DNA of 64,000 bases from Plectrocnemia conspersa (lineage: Eukaryota > Arthropoda > Insecta > Trichoptera > Polycentropodidae): NCBI GenBank assembly GCA_009617715.1, contig VTFK01000338.1:124001-188000 (forward strand), read 5' to 3'. Shown here one piece after another: positions 35,394 to 47,739 of this stretch (positions are counted from its first letter, which is position 1; each line of letters opens with the position of its first letter). The notes beneath the pieces are model-generated. The model ran no database searches. It was not told where the DNA came from and saw only the letters and a program-made list of their open reading frames with translations. Both the position numbers and the translations under genes were made by a program.

Positions 35394-36262
35394 GAATACG
35401 CTCATGATAAGGATGCCGGTTTGTTATTGTGTGCGTGTACATGTATATGAGAGGGAGAAGCGATGTAGCGTGTACTTCGTTGTCTCGCTTTCTCTTTTAA
35501 GGACAGTCGCTGATTCGTACGCTGGTATTCGTCATTAAAGTGCAGTGTGGCACAGAAGTTCGATCTTCTCTAGTGATTTATTTTAAATAATTTTGTGTTG
35601 ATATTAGCTTAACCCAGATATGCCTACTGTATCATGGGTAGGTCACTAAACTCGTGCCACTGTTTTTTATTTATAAATAAAATTTGAAGAGAACAAAATT
35701 TCTTGGGCATATCTGGGTTAATTGATATTAAGGCTTCAAATATACACTGTAAGTTATTCGTTTTCTTACCCGTGGATTAAAATATTTTAATTATTTTTTC
35801 ATTAATCCGTACGTTGTTGATTTTTTACACTATTCTCTGTAAGGCTTAAAAAAGTTATTATTCTTATCGTTACGCCAATAATAATTTTTTAATTTACTTA
35901 GTGGATTCTAATGATTTAATGGAGTCATCGAGCCATTAAATAATCTGCAAATAATTTCTTTCCCCATTTTATATCTTTTTGCTTTTGAAGAATATATAAA
36001 GACTTCATTATTTTTTTGACTAGTGAAAGATTTTGAATTTTGCAAATATTTAATTAATGACATTAATGTCTGGTTTCTTCGATTATATAGTATATTTTTA
36101 ATTGTCCGTGAAAATTTCCAACTTAGCTCAGATCTATGTATGGTAAATAAACATATATTTTTTTTTTAAATAAAAAAAAAAAAATATTCTGAGCGAAATT
36201 GTTTTGAGCCACACAGTTCACGCACACAATAACAAACCGGAATCCTTATCCCGAGCGTGCTC
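35394..36262. mobile_element. 869 bp terminal-inverted-repeat element (non-autonomous DNA transposon)
   Basis: A 44-base arm at 35394-35437 (core GATAAGGATGCCGGTTTG) is repeated in inverted orientation at 36219-36262, with 39 of 44 positions identical. A TA dinucleotide abuts each end (35392-35393 and 36263-36264), which would fit a TA target duplication as in Tc1/mariner, but the superfamily is not certain. The interior is AT-rich, has no transposase and ends with a T-run/A-run hairpin near 36155-36185. A smaller TTAA-type element is nested inside at 35613-35717. Confidence 0.75.
35609..35721. mobile_element. piggyBac-like miniature element (105 bp) with TTAA target duplication
   Basis: TTAA (35609-35612) is followed by CCCAGATATGCC. 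The exact reverse complement GGCATATCTGGG (35706-35717) precedes a second TTAA (35718-35721). TTAA duplication plus a terminal CCC is the signature of the piggyBac superfamily. The 105 bp between the TTAA sites has no coding capacity, so this is a miniature non-autonomous copy. A further 9-base match TTGATATTA flanks it (35598-35606 and 35722-35730), probably pre-existing sequence. It is nested within the larger inverted-repeat element, hence younger than it. Confidence 0.8.
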
Positions 36263-36264
36263 TA

Positions 36265-37895
36265 CACATATCTGATTTTGTATATTGTTACTAAATTATT
36301 TAAGGATTGTAATTTCTTTACCAAGCTCAAGTAATTTCTGATTTTAAATGTTTTTTAAACTGCTGATCTTGTTCATTTTGATTAAAATATTGTTGTGCAT
36401 TTTCTTTTTGCACCTGTTGATCTAATTATAAAATGACACGTATTTATGGCACTACCGATTTATTTATAAAAATAGCCTGGAACAATTTGTGATATTAAGC
36501 TACACAATAATGGTAAAATATATAAAATCTTATTTATGTTAACCATAAAACACTTGTATATAACACTTTACTTCTATGTTGAAGATTTTTTTATTTAAAT
36601 GATTTTATAACAAAATACACCTATCTCTTAAAACTTTGTAATATTAAATAATTGTTTTTGAGTTATTATGAGTGCTTTTGTATTTATATATTTAGATAGT
36701 TATACGATGAGTACTCTTTAGTAATGAAAGTAAATTCTTTTTGGTCTGTTCTGGATTACGTGTGAAAATTACAAAGTGGTCGGCGTGTTCTGATTTATAA
36801 GCAATTTTCATGGCCTCGTGACATTTTGCTTCATGTTTCTAGCTGATCCTTGAAATAAATATAGCAAAGTAATTGAAAATTCCGTATTACATGTTACATT
36901 TGATATATGATCGATCCTTTGAAAGATTTTTACCTTGGTTCGTTTTTATTTAATAAAATTTATATTGCTTGCTTCTACATACGCATAGGTGTAAAAAAAT
37001 AACCAATTGATGAATTAAAAATATCAAAGTGCTAATATTGTATTTAAATATATGTAGGCCATTTTGCTGCATAGACTGCCAAAAGTATTTTTGTTGATAT
37101 GGTATGTATAAAAAAAAATTGTCAAATATGTAAAATATTAGGATTTCTTAAATTATTTGGGTACAGTTAATGCATTTTTTTAAGCATTAACTAACGCATA
37201 TAAAAACATACATTTAATTTGTGTTTTTTTTTAATAATATACATAATAAAACATTTTGTGTATTGTATAATTTACATGATTATTTTCATAACTAGGTGTA
37301 CATTTTTGCTAATGCTAAGATGCGTTTTTTATGTTTTACTGAAAGCAATGTCCATAAACCGAAACGGCAGTCTCTTATATTGTAGTTTTATTGTCATTTA
37401 ATGTCTATAAGACTTATCTATCTTATTTAGCCGAAGAGTAGTTAAATAAGGATTATACTAAAATGATTTGGTGCAGCTCATGAGTATTTTATTTATAATA
37501 TTTAGAGTGTTGGTATATGCTATTTTAAAATATGTATAATCAAATATATTCAGCATCTCACTTAGGTATAATACTATAATATGTCATTTGTAAATTAATT
37601 TAATATGTTAATGCACATTTTTTATTTGTAATCTACTCGAGGTAATATTTTTACAGTTTCAATAATAGGGGTAGTTAATTGACTATTTTTAAACGGTAAA
37701 TTTTAATTTACGTGTATTTTTACGATTAAATAGCATAATATGACCTAATATGTATTATAAAGTGTAACTTATAATATATTAATATAATAGACTTAACAAA
37801 ATTAGTCAAAATTGAATATCTTGTAGCCCTTATACAATTTTAAAAATGTTAAAAATCTACAATTAAAAAAGTAATTAATAATAAAAGTTTTTAGA
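36265..37895. other. AT-rich spacer with one protein-like minus frame
   Basis: At 36838-36695 on the minus strand 48 codons are open, including EAMKIAYKSEHADHFVIFTR and KKNLLSLLK. Composition here is less biased than the surroundings. The family is not recognised; a mobile-element relic is possible. The rest is A/T filler with low-complexity frames (37219-37401). Confidence 0.4.
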
Positions 37896-38525
37896 TATGA
37901 AGATAAACTCATCATACATCACTGTCACAAAAAGGTTCAAAATATCACAAACGCATTCACTAAGAACAAGGAGAGTAACAGATTATGGTTTGCTTGTGAC
38001 TTTGCCGTAATTAACATTCTGGTGGCAAAAAATTTGTCTGTCATATTGTCGCCCTATTCTAGCCATATTTCTATTCTTACGCAAATTTAATGCAATGTAT
38101 TAAATGTATGCAATATATGTCAAATTGCTGCTTTGCTTGAATTTTTTTATTAAAACATCATCCTTTTCCATTATTGCTTTAATACTCCAGATCAGTGTGA
38201 CACAGAATAAAGCTGCAATACGGTCAAGTGAAAAAAATATCTGAGTAACGTACGAACGCGAAAAATAAAACGAAGATAATGGATATTATTGGGTCGGAAA
38301 GCCTGACCCGAGATAAAATAAATTGAACACGCTTTTGATTAAACGGTCACTCATATGTCATGTGTCAAATTTCCGACCGTGTCCGTCGACATAGGGGCTC
38401 TGGATTGTTCGACCCGTCTTTATAAGCCCAAAGAAGGGATGAAAAATAGGCGAAAGAGGAGTAGTGGTGAAAAACTGTTTTTCATGACAAACGAATTGGG
38501 AACACGTGACTAAGATTGTGCAACA
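37896..38525. promoter_or_regulatory. GC-richer island, candidate conserved non-coding element
   Basis: The richest part is 38330-38520. It contains GGAACACGTGAC (E-box CACGTG, about 38508), CTTTATAAG (about 38418) similar to an Abd-B-type site, and the TCCGACCGTGTCCGTCGACA region. No coding frame is seen. Confidence 0.3.
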
Positions 38526-38960
38526 TCGCAACAAGTTATAAATCCATTTTAAGACACTTTTTGACTACAATAATTTAAACAGTTCTTAATAAAATATATA
38601 AAGTTATTTAATCTAATACAAATCCACAATATTCTATCTTGAATTAATTTATTTTTTAATTTTGGGTAATTTTAAGCAACCGTTTTCTTATGATAATTTA
38701 TTATTATTATATTAAGTAAAACCAGCTATTAATAAGTCTTTCACTGACATAACATGTTTTACATATTTAAATAAATTTATATTAGCCAACTTTGTACAAA
38801 ATAATAACTATATGACAGTATATTTTTTTATATTTAAATAAAAATGTTCTAAAAATGTTCTTTGTTTCTTCTTTTCTACGGAAAGGTTCATTAATTAAAC
38901 CATTATTTAATTTAACAAATACTACCTAAATAAGTCTAATTAAATCAATAGACTCCAAAA
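38526..38960. other. AT-rich spacer
   Basis: Nothing recognisable is seen. Confidence 0.6.
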
Positions 38961-39475
38961 CGGTCAGTAAGCTTTAAGCGTCTAAGAGAAAAAATGACTT
39001 ATTTGTTTGAATTAGATACCACCTCGATAAAACCTTTTTACAGATTAAGTTAAACATTGCAAATTCACTGAGAAAAAAATCTTTCGTAGATTTGGGTTTT
39101 AAAACGTTCGTAAACTGCTCTAATGGCCAACAGCTAGTTGTTTGAGAAAAACTACTTTATCTTCACCTTTTTGTAAGAAGCCGTTTTACCGAAAGGGGAT
39201 AAAAACAAATTATTCTATGAAGGTGAAATGAGGGCAATTTGTTATTATTTCTTTAGACACTTCCTTAAAGACTTTCTCTGAAACTTTTACGGACATTAGC
39301 ACTTGAACGTCTACTTTGCAGTTCAAGGCTTCAGAATTTCAAAACTTAAACTAATTTGAGCTCGTTTGTACGTATAACTAAGAGGATGTCAAACCAATTT
39401 TAGACTATCAAATATTGCATAGCCGCAGCTTCTCTCTTCACGTCCTGATTCAGAAACGTCCTGAAACCTACAAAC
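38961..39475. other. Moderately GC-richer non-coding patch
   Basis: Balanced composition from 39050 to 39470 without coding frames. Possible regulatory DNA. Confidence 0.3.
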
Positions 39476-40780
39476 AAAGCAACGAAAAACCTAACATATA
39501 AATATATAAACTATGTAATGATCTCTATTGATACATAAAAAAATAACAACAAACTTTCTATTAAAAACCAAAATAGCCAACTCTGATCTAAGCATTGAAC
39601 AATACCTACTTGACATTCCACATACATCGATTCGATATTATAAAATATTTTTTAGTGGTATTTAGGTTAGCATATTTTATTGAACAATTGATATGTATAA
39701 AATGTAAGAATTTTAATACATATATGTCAGAGAAATGAGAGAAAAGTGTTACTGTTTAGTAAATTTTGTCCATAGTTCAGCCGGCTAATTTACAATTAAA
39801 TATTGATTTACTAATTTTTTATATATATTGAGAAGCGAGTAATTATTGTTTAAGAAAAAAAATATATGGAGAAAAGGCGTAGATTTCGCATAAGTATGTG
39901 ATGACAAAGCAACGGTGACAGCAAAAATCAATAAAATATGAAATAAATATTATAGTATTTTTATTTTTTAATTTTATTATTAAAATAAAATAAATAGTAA
40001 AAAATTATAAGCATTAGTAAAATAAGATCAAAGAAACACAACCAAGGTAATATTGAGTTGGGTTAGGTTAGGCTAAGTTGTGCTATGCTTTGTTATATCG
40101 TATCAGATATCATAAGTTTAGTTTGGATCAACTTTAATACATTTTGTATAAAAATATTGTTTACTGTTTATATTAAAAAAAAAATATTTTTTTATTTAAA
40201 GAAATACTTTAATTTTGTCAAAATAAAAAATATACATTCTGAATTTTAAAAACAGAAAAAAATATTATCAGATGGATCTTGAAAATACTTGTCAAGAACC
40301 ACAATAAAAATATCCACGTATTAAGTTTCAATACTATAAATTTTATAAAAATAAAATATCTGAACCCTATGTAATTTATCAAAGTAAGATAAATTTCTCA
40401 CACTAATTGATGAATTAGATAAATTTCATGTAATCACCTAGATGACAGTTGTCTTTACGTTCCTGTGGCTGTTTGGTAAAATGCACTTATATTTTCGCGC
40501 TTTACGCTTGTAATTTTGCATTTATTACGCTCTAAGCATATAAAATACTCAATCACATTTCATGGATGCCTACAAATACAGGTTTGGTTATTGAAGTATT
40601 ATTGAAACTAAATAGTGTTTTTGTTGTATAAATGATATAATCAAGCATATTAAAATAGACGATATTTTACTTTACATCTCTACGCCAACAAAATTTGTAT
40701 TTACAATATTAAAAATGAGAACTATTGTTAAACAATCATTGTAAAAAAAAAGCTACGACAATAATGAATGTTACGCAACC
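39476..40780. other. AT-rich spacer
   Basis: Contains only a two-unit TTAGG match at about 40062. No gene is seen. Confidence 0.55.
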
Positions 40781-41115
40781 TAACATGCAATTTTTCATGC
40801 ACAATTGGTCCAATCTAAACTATATTGTATAAAACTCGCGCATAATAGCAAGATAACAGGGCAGCGTGGAATGATGGCAGCTGTTTTTCATGATACACAT
40901 GTGACGTTGCAGCATGACAACAAGTTATGAAGTATATTAGATGTGTCAAACCACCCATCCTCTTCTCTCCCATTCATACTTCCCATGTGTCAGCCGGTTG
41001 TACCTTTTTTGCAATTTTCGCTCACGGAACATGTGAGACCGTTTGCAACAACGCGGAAAATTTACAAAAGAAAAACAAGTCTATAATTATTTATGCATGG
41101 CGAAAATCTTAAAAT
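40781..41115. promoter_or_regulatory. GC-richer island, candidate regulatory element
   Basis: Contains GGCAGCTGTTTTTCATGATA and ACACATGTGACG E-box-like motifs. The 61-codon plus frame 40927-41112 is not recognised. Confidence 0.3.
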
Positions 41116-41349
41116 TCTCGTTTGAACGAATGAAAATGTATACACTCAAGCCACGCGTGTCAAAATTATAATTATGCTTTTAGTTATTCATAATATTATT
41201 TTTAGATAATAAACATGTAATTTATAGGAGCTAGTATTATTAAGATATTGTTGTTTCTTTATCACGCAAAAAAAAATTGTTTTGACTTTGCATTTTAATT
41301 TATTTAATGACGGTAGACTCTTGATACATTGTTGTTATACTAGCTTAAA
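41116..41349. other. AT-rich spacer
   Basis: Nothing recognisable is seen. Confidence 0.6.
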
Positions 41350-41660
41350 CAAGAATTATTTTCACGAGTCGATCTGACAATCATCTTTAATTTTGAAATT
41401 TACAATTTTTTGGATAAACGTTCTGTTTTAATTTGGGTTAAGTTCTAATAAAGCAAGCTGTAGATTGTTTATTTTAGAGACGAAGTTTGACAAAGTCTAT
41501 AAACTTGATGGTATTCTGACCTTCTTTACAATTATCTTCTATTCATAATATTGCATGCCGCCTTTAAGTCTGCAAACAAATATAACGTGTCTAGGTTAAA
41601 TCTGTACGCATTATCTAGGATATGTTGCGGTATATTTGTTAAATTGTGAAGTACTTTATT
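41350..41660 (-). pseudogene. LINE reverse transcriptase fragment, palm motif A region
   Basis: On the minus strand the frame reads PQHILDNAYRFNLDTLYLFA then DLKAACNIMNRR (about 41635-41537). This matches the LINE block EYNIDTHHLFIDFKAAYDSIDR that carries the first catalytic aspartate. After a frameshift, GQNTIKFIDFVKLRL corresponds to the following GIPRKLIRLVKMTL. The segment is short, with stops on both sides, and non-functional. It resembles the LINE type at 3110-3700 and 59290-59760 but represents a different part of the protein. Confidence 0.72.
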
Positions 41661-41729
41661 TAAAATTCACATTATTTATTAATTAAATGTCCTTTACATT
41701 TATTAACAAAAGTAAATATTTAAGAATAC
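41661..41729. other. AT-rich spacer
   Basis: No feature is seen. Confidence 0.5.
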
Positions 41730-42140
41730 ATTATGCCTATCTTTGTATGCGCAGTCGACATTGTCAAAATAATTTCACTCACCTGTCTACGCTTTATGGT
41801 ATCAAAAAATAAAAGCAATGCATTTAATAAATATTTATTCGAAGCTTTCAATGCAAACCATAAAATATAAACAAATTTAAATTTTCACGCACGACTAAAT
41901 CGTCAATTCTGTCCCAATTTGCGCCGATGTTTGAACACGTGTACCCCACGATACGTCCAATTAACGTACGTTACGATCGATTTTGACGGCCAATTGCCAG
42001 CAGACTCACCCCAAGTTACGACCGCTTTACGTTTGAAATTGCGAGTGATCTGGACCAAAATACAAACGTTTATAATTGAATTCGGCTTACGGCGAAAACG
42101 TGCGAGTTTTATTGAATAGATATTGGGCATGCAAAAAATA
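41730..42140. promoter_or_regulatory. GC-richer island, candidate conserved non-coding element
   Basis: Contains TGAACACGTGTACCCC (E-box, about 41932), TCCAATTAACGTACG and GTTTTATTGAAT (Caudal/Hox-like). Overlapping antiparallel frames (41919-42119 plus, 42130-41903 minus) are not recognised and are probably incidental. Confidence 0.33.
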
Positions 42141-44595
42141 TATTAAAACACATTTTTTATGGACTTTTAGAGTTTTATTGAAAAGAAATTGTTTTTAGCC
42201 AAATTTTAATTAAATTTCTGTGATCATAAATTTGCCAATATTTATTTTTATTTTTTCGGGCGTAAATGACGAAGGGATGTGACTTTTCTGCCTAAAAAGC
42301 CAGTAAAAGTTTATTAAATCAGCATATATGATATACCATATATAGAATATAAAAATATAAATGCCACTATCAGGCAATGCAGTTAAAATGGCAGGTATTG
42401 AAAATTGGAAAGTCTTTGAGTTGTAACATTGTCGACGGTGATTTTGTAAAATAGCTACAATTTATCTCAAAATATTTTATTATTTGCTTAGTGTTACATA
42501 TTTTATTAATATATATCTATTACGTTTTTTCTACATATTATAATAAACTGTAGTATATATTCCATACTTTATTTATTTAATGTATTTAGTTCTATATTAT
42601 TTAAATAAGTATCAATAGTTTTGAAATAAAAATCATATAAAAAATATTTGCAATTTATTTTGCAAATTAATTTTTAATTAAATATTTTAATTTAAGGAGA
42701 TAATTAGTGTAATTTTATATTGACCTTAAATTTTATTATTTATCATTATTAAAAACTGTTGTATTATATATAAGAATAAATACACAATACCATAATGTTA
42801 ACTAAATATTGCATAGATTTAAACATTATAGTCAAAGTATTCAGAATTTTTTAAAATCTTTCAACTACAGATAAAAATCATCAGATAATATTATATATTT
42901 AAAATATGCTAAACTTTGCTTTGATTAATTCCATATTAAATTTTTTAAATTTATTTGTTCTAAAATTACTTTCTTTTTAACCCTAATAAATATATTGAGA
43001 AAATGCGTTTTACAAAGAAATCAATATATAATTTAGTTTTTGATGAAATAAATATTTTTTATTTAAACATAAAAAGCATTAAGTCAATAAATATACAATA
43101 TTTTATGCCATCTAGAAATTAAACTAATCATATTTATTTTTAAATTATAAAAATCCATTTCACATTAAATTTAAATTGGTCAATTAAACTTTTTACTATA
43201 ATAAAAGTTAAATTGCCACGTAAATTTGAGTGAGCTCTTTGTCCCAGTCTTTCATTTAAATTTATCTGTACCTCCCTACCATTTGTCTAGACAGTTTCTT
43301 GCAGTTGGCTGTAACAATATCTGCATCTCTCATAAATTTTAATTTTGCTTAGAGTTGTTCGCAAAACATTTTCGAAATTACTTTTTAATTATTTTTAAAA
43401 CTTATCTTAGATTTAATTAGAATTATGACATACATATTTAAAGTCTATGACCTATATTATTATTGTCCGTTCTTTATAAAGAATAATTGTGCACTTTTAA
43501 AGTGACACCGCAATTTAAATCCTTTCATTAGCCTTTCATGGCAAACGGCGTCTGGGGCGTAATTTTAAATTAAGAAATAGCATCTTAGGGAGATGCGCAT
43601 TCTTGTATCCACCATATCTAGTATACATGCTGTGGTCTATGAACTGTATCGCATCTTAGTTATTTTAATGATGAAATATGTCTTTCTAATATGTATTTTA
43701 ACTAACTCAATTAATTGCTTATGATCTATCAGATTAAATATTTACAATTGAAAATAAAATTATTGTACATATTTTTAGTCCAACTCATATGACCAGTCGC
43801 ACGAGGTATATTTTACTCTTTACTAAAATTTATGGGACAAGTTAGCTTAAAAAAATATAGTCAGTTAATTTTTTTAAATAACCGATAACTAAACCCTTTA
43901 AATCTTTATACGGATTTCTTTCAGAAAAAAGTATAACAAAATATTTTGTAAATTATCTGTATAAATTTGCTTAAAATGACAATTTACATTTTTTAATATA
44001 AAAAATATACAGAACACCGCAATAATCCATTTAGCTAAAAAAAACAATTTATGAGTATAAATATAAAAGTGTTTAATTGCGTGACCAAGCTAATATTGTA
44101 TTTAAAAAATAAAATGGCAGTTTGAGAATGAAATACCAAAAACATTTGACTTAAATAAAATAGCTGTTTTTATATAAATATTCAAAAATCCCCTTCAACC
44201 GATGTAGGCATGGTAATTAAAATGAAAAGACGGGTATAGCCTGTGAGGCTGTAAAGGTCAGACTCCAGCTTTAAACCTACCCAACTTGTAAAAGTATTGT
44301 ACATGTATTTAGCTTTTGGAAAAAATGTAAATCGCTGTGATACCTATAATAAGCTTTTCTTCTAAATATGTTTGCCTACGCCTGGTATACCACAATGTTG
44401 TTATTCTAAAGCACAAATAGCTGCCATTGTCATATTGTTAAGCTTTTCTAAAAATATTATTATGTAATATACCTAAATATATAATTTGCAATTTTTTTAT
44501 TTAAATGTCCAGCCTAGCCTAGTATTTCATAATATTTATTACATCTTGCCATTATTTGTGCTTTTCAAGCATTTTTTTTTAATATTCCCCGAGCT
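42141..44595. other. AT-rich non-coding spacer
   Basis: Near-pure A/T from 42470 to 43200. A short minus-strand stretch near 43340-43260 (KFMRDADIVTANCKKLSRQM) looks protein-like but is isolated. Slightly richer patches lie at 43540-43640 and 44200-44290. No gene is identified. Confidence 0.5.
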
Positions 44596-45140
44596 GTCAA
44601 GTCCACGAGGTAAAAATAAAATCACGGGATTTATCATAGTCAGCAAAGGAAAACACGAAATGCCTTAGCCGCCATCAATCAGCGAAACGTTTGTATTGAA
44701 AATGTACGAACAACGCCTGAGGGCAGTCCGAGCACATAAGTCACCCCTCCATTCAGATCTCGTTTTTCACCACCACCGCAAATTCTCACTCTGTGTGCGG
44801 AAGTAAAGATTTATTGAATTCGAAAAATGTTTATTGTCCGATGAGTTTTATTTTACTTTTATTGCAGCACTGGAAAATAGAGAATTTAGGTTGGTATTTA
44901 AATGTGACGCTGAAATGAATCAGCGCTACAAAAGTGTGCCATTTGTAACTAAATTTCACCAAAAATCAAAGATAAACAGCAAAAATTTAAATTTTGTAAT
45001 AAAAATAATATTTGATTTGCCGCTTACGTAAAGGTAAGCTGCACATTATCTATACATACTCAAGCCAAGTTTTACTTATTTTCTTTTGTGTAAAAAAGCT
45101 GCTTTAGCGATGAGTTCTGCTCAAAATTATCGCTGAATTA
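44596..45140. promoter_or_regulatory. GC-richer island, candidate regulatory element
   Basis: Richest at 44660-44790 (CACCCCTCCATTCAG, CACCACCACCGCAAATTC). The 65-codon plus frame 44834-45031 starts at TTG and is not recognised. Confidence 0.3.
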
Positions 45141-46725
45141 TTAATGTTTTGTAATGACGTTATAAGAATCTATAGTATGGTAAAAATTGATTATGAAATA
45201 TTAGTAGAAAGATGTGCTGTTTATTATATAGATAAATCAAGAAAACAAATATTTACAAAACATATTTAGATGTCTTTAAATCTGAATTTTGCAATGAAAA
45301 CAAACAATAGACAATAATAATCTCTGCGCGCGTTGGGTGCCGATATATATAAGTATTGGTGCGAGTGTTCTATATCAATAAATATAAAATTGCGGTATAT
45401 TCAGTATCTGTATTATATATATGATTTATTAAATAATTAGAAAAATATATTATAATTGTAAAAAAAATCACAATTATATTATTAATTTACATTTGTATGA
45501 AACACTTGCATTTTTTTATTTAACACATATTTTTAGTTACAAATTGATAAAAATATTAAGCAGTTAGAATCAAAAGTAAAATATATTTGCCAATCAAACA
45601 ATCATCTATGTTTAGAATTTTTGTGCACGCGATTTTTGCTAATGCAATAATCTGGTCACCGTTGTCAGTATTTAAAAAAAAACAATATTTTGATTAAAAA
45701 TGGGAAATGGAGATAGTTAGTTTTGCAATGGTGCTTACTCTTGGTTATATAGTTACGCTCATCTTTAAGAGGGTTAAGAAATGCGTCGTTCATTTTTATC
45801 TAGGATATGAATGCAGTTGCGGCTGATTTAGTAACCATGCCTTAATTATTAAATATGACTAATTCTTTTTTTTTTAAAGAAGCAACAATAGCTCTTATAT
45901 TTGTTACTAAATTGCGTCGGATATCTCTGTTAAATTACATTTAGCTATTTTTTTGTGAAACGGTTATTTCTTTGCCGTTACTTTAATGTTACTTGAGCTT
46001 CTGTCTGTTTTCTAAATGAAACAATCTTTTCACTAACGAAAGGCTTTTTGAATATCTGTTTAATCATAAAACTGTTTAATTATATTTGACGTGAAATTTT
46101 CATGTCAGCCACAGCTATTAAATTCACTCTAGATTACTTCTAAAAAATAATGTATTACATGTTTTGCTTCTAATCTAAAAATTAAGAAATATATATTAAA
46201 GTTTATAGTGTCGGTTTAAAACAATTTCTGCGCTAATTATGACACATTAGCAATTTAAATGAGCATTTAAGTTTCGTAGTAACAATTTTTATTTAACGCC
46301 ACAAGTGTACCGAACGTTACTGGAAATGTGCCAAAGTCTGAAAAGTACGATAAGAGCCACCACTTATTTTTGTATGAAATATTTTTATTAGTTCCAGAGA
46401 ATATATTTTATATTTAATTTATTGTTTTATATGCAGTATATATTATATCAATATTTGTAACCATCTGAGAATAATAAAACACCCATTAAATAAATACATA
46501 TATCAGTGAAAAAATTAATTAATTATTTACGCATCATAACTATGACATACATGATTAATTAAAAATGTATGCATTATTAATGACTTTGTATAATATAATA
46601 GTAGTTTTACATACATTGTGCATACGTTGTAATTATTAATAACAGCAACCATAAATTATAATTTTTAATCATCTTGAATATATTAATTAATAATATGGTG
46701 CTTTTAATAAGCACTACTATATAAA
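45141..46725. other. AT-rich spacer
   Basis: A small TATATATAA-containing patch at about 45325-45375. No gene is seen. Confidence 0.55.
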
Positions 46726-47140
46726 TTTTCCATGATAAAATATTCCATGCAGCTTTGGCGAGCTTGCTGCTCGTCGCAGCTTTTCTTTTTTCCCAAATCG
46801 ACACCATCTGGACTCAGAATGAGCTTAAACTAAAGTTAAACTTTATATACGTGTGTATTTGGTACCTCTGGTGTGTACGGCGAATGTATAGTTTTAAAAC
46901 ATGCTTTGGGAAATTTGCGAAAACCTGAGTTTTAACGAGGCTCATGCATTATGCAATCGCTTTGCAGATTCGAAATTGCTCGATCTACCCACCTCGCGTA
47001 TAATCCGCAACGTTGTAAAAAGTTTTAAACAGCATTTTTTTGCATGTAACAATTCGCTATTTGAAAATTGCACACTGTGGACATTTAAATTGGATAAAAA
47101 TCCCGATGAAAGCCTAAAACACAGCAAATGTATTTATTAA
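46726..47140. promoter_or_regulatory. GC-richer island with unrecognised frames
   Basis: A plus frame from ATG at 46901 to 47140 (79 codons, MLWEICENLSFNEAHALCNR...) and an antisense frame 47127-46942 overlap. The plus frame has five cysteines but no known family. It may be conserved non-coding DNA or a short unknown ORF. Confidence 0.3.
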
Positions 47141-47739
47141 AATTACTTTGAGAGTTAAATAAATAATCACATAAAAAAAATGAAGCAAATATAATAAATT
47201 AAATTAAATTTAGAGTTAAATTTAAATACAATAAATAATTCATGACAAATACAGCCTCAAAAAAATAATAAAATATCTGTCATATAAAATAAAATAAAAT
47301 TTATTATGTGGAATGATAAAGTAAATAATGCGTAAAATTTATATCTATTTAAAAATTGGCAAAAAATTCACTTATATATAAAAATCATAACAAGATCAAC
47401 CCTAAAAAACTATTAGTTTAAAAAAATGAAAGGTAATATTACCGCAATAGACTGAAATATATGTCGTTTTACATGTGGCTTTATGGCTTTCGTAACAAAA
47501 AACACAATAGTTTCATTGCATTTGATTTTATTTAACATAAAACTTACATATTTTAAAAGATCTTTAATGCATTATTTAAAATTACTTTATAAGTTTTTAA
47601 ATAATATAATACACAATATTATGTAAAAATTTTTTTTGGAGTCATTTCTATTTCGTATATATGTTACATTGAATGTGCATTACATGTAAAAAAAAATATT
47701 TTACTGCCATCTGTGTAAGATTATTTTGGAAAACATTTT
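47141..47739. other. AT-rich spacer
   Basis: Nothing recognisable is seen. Confidence 0.6.

Noticed and set aside
40060..40073. Insect telomere repeat TTAGG
   Set aside because: Only two adjacent units in an interstitial position; expected by chance.
43260..43340. Minus-strand peptide-like stretch as a LINE fragment
   Set aside because: Short and without a diagnostic reverse-transcriptase motif.
44215..44290. Second SINE
   Set aside because: A weak A-box-like sequence is present but no B-box at the right spacing.
46901..47140. 79-codon ATG-started frame as a confident gene
   Set aside because: No recognised family, and an antisense frame is open over the same bases; kept only as part of an island.
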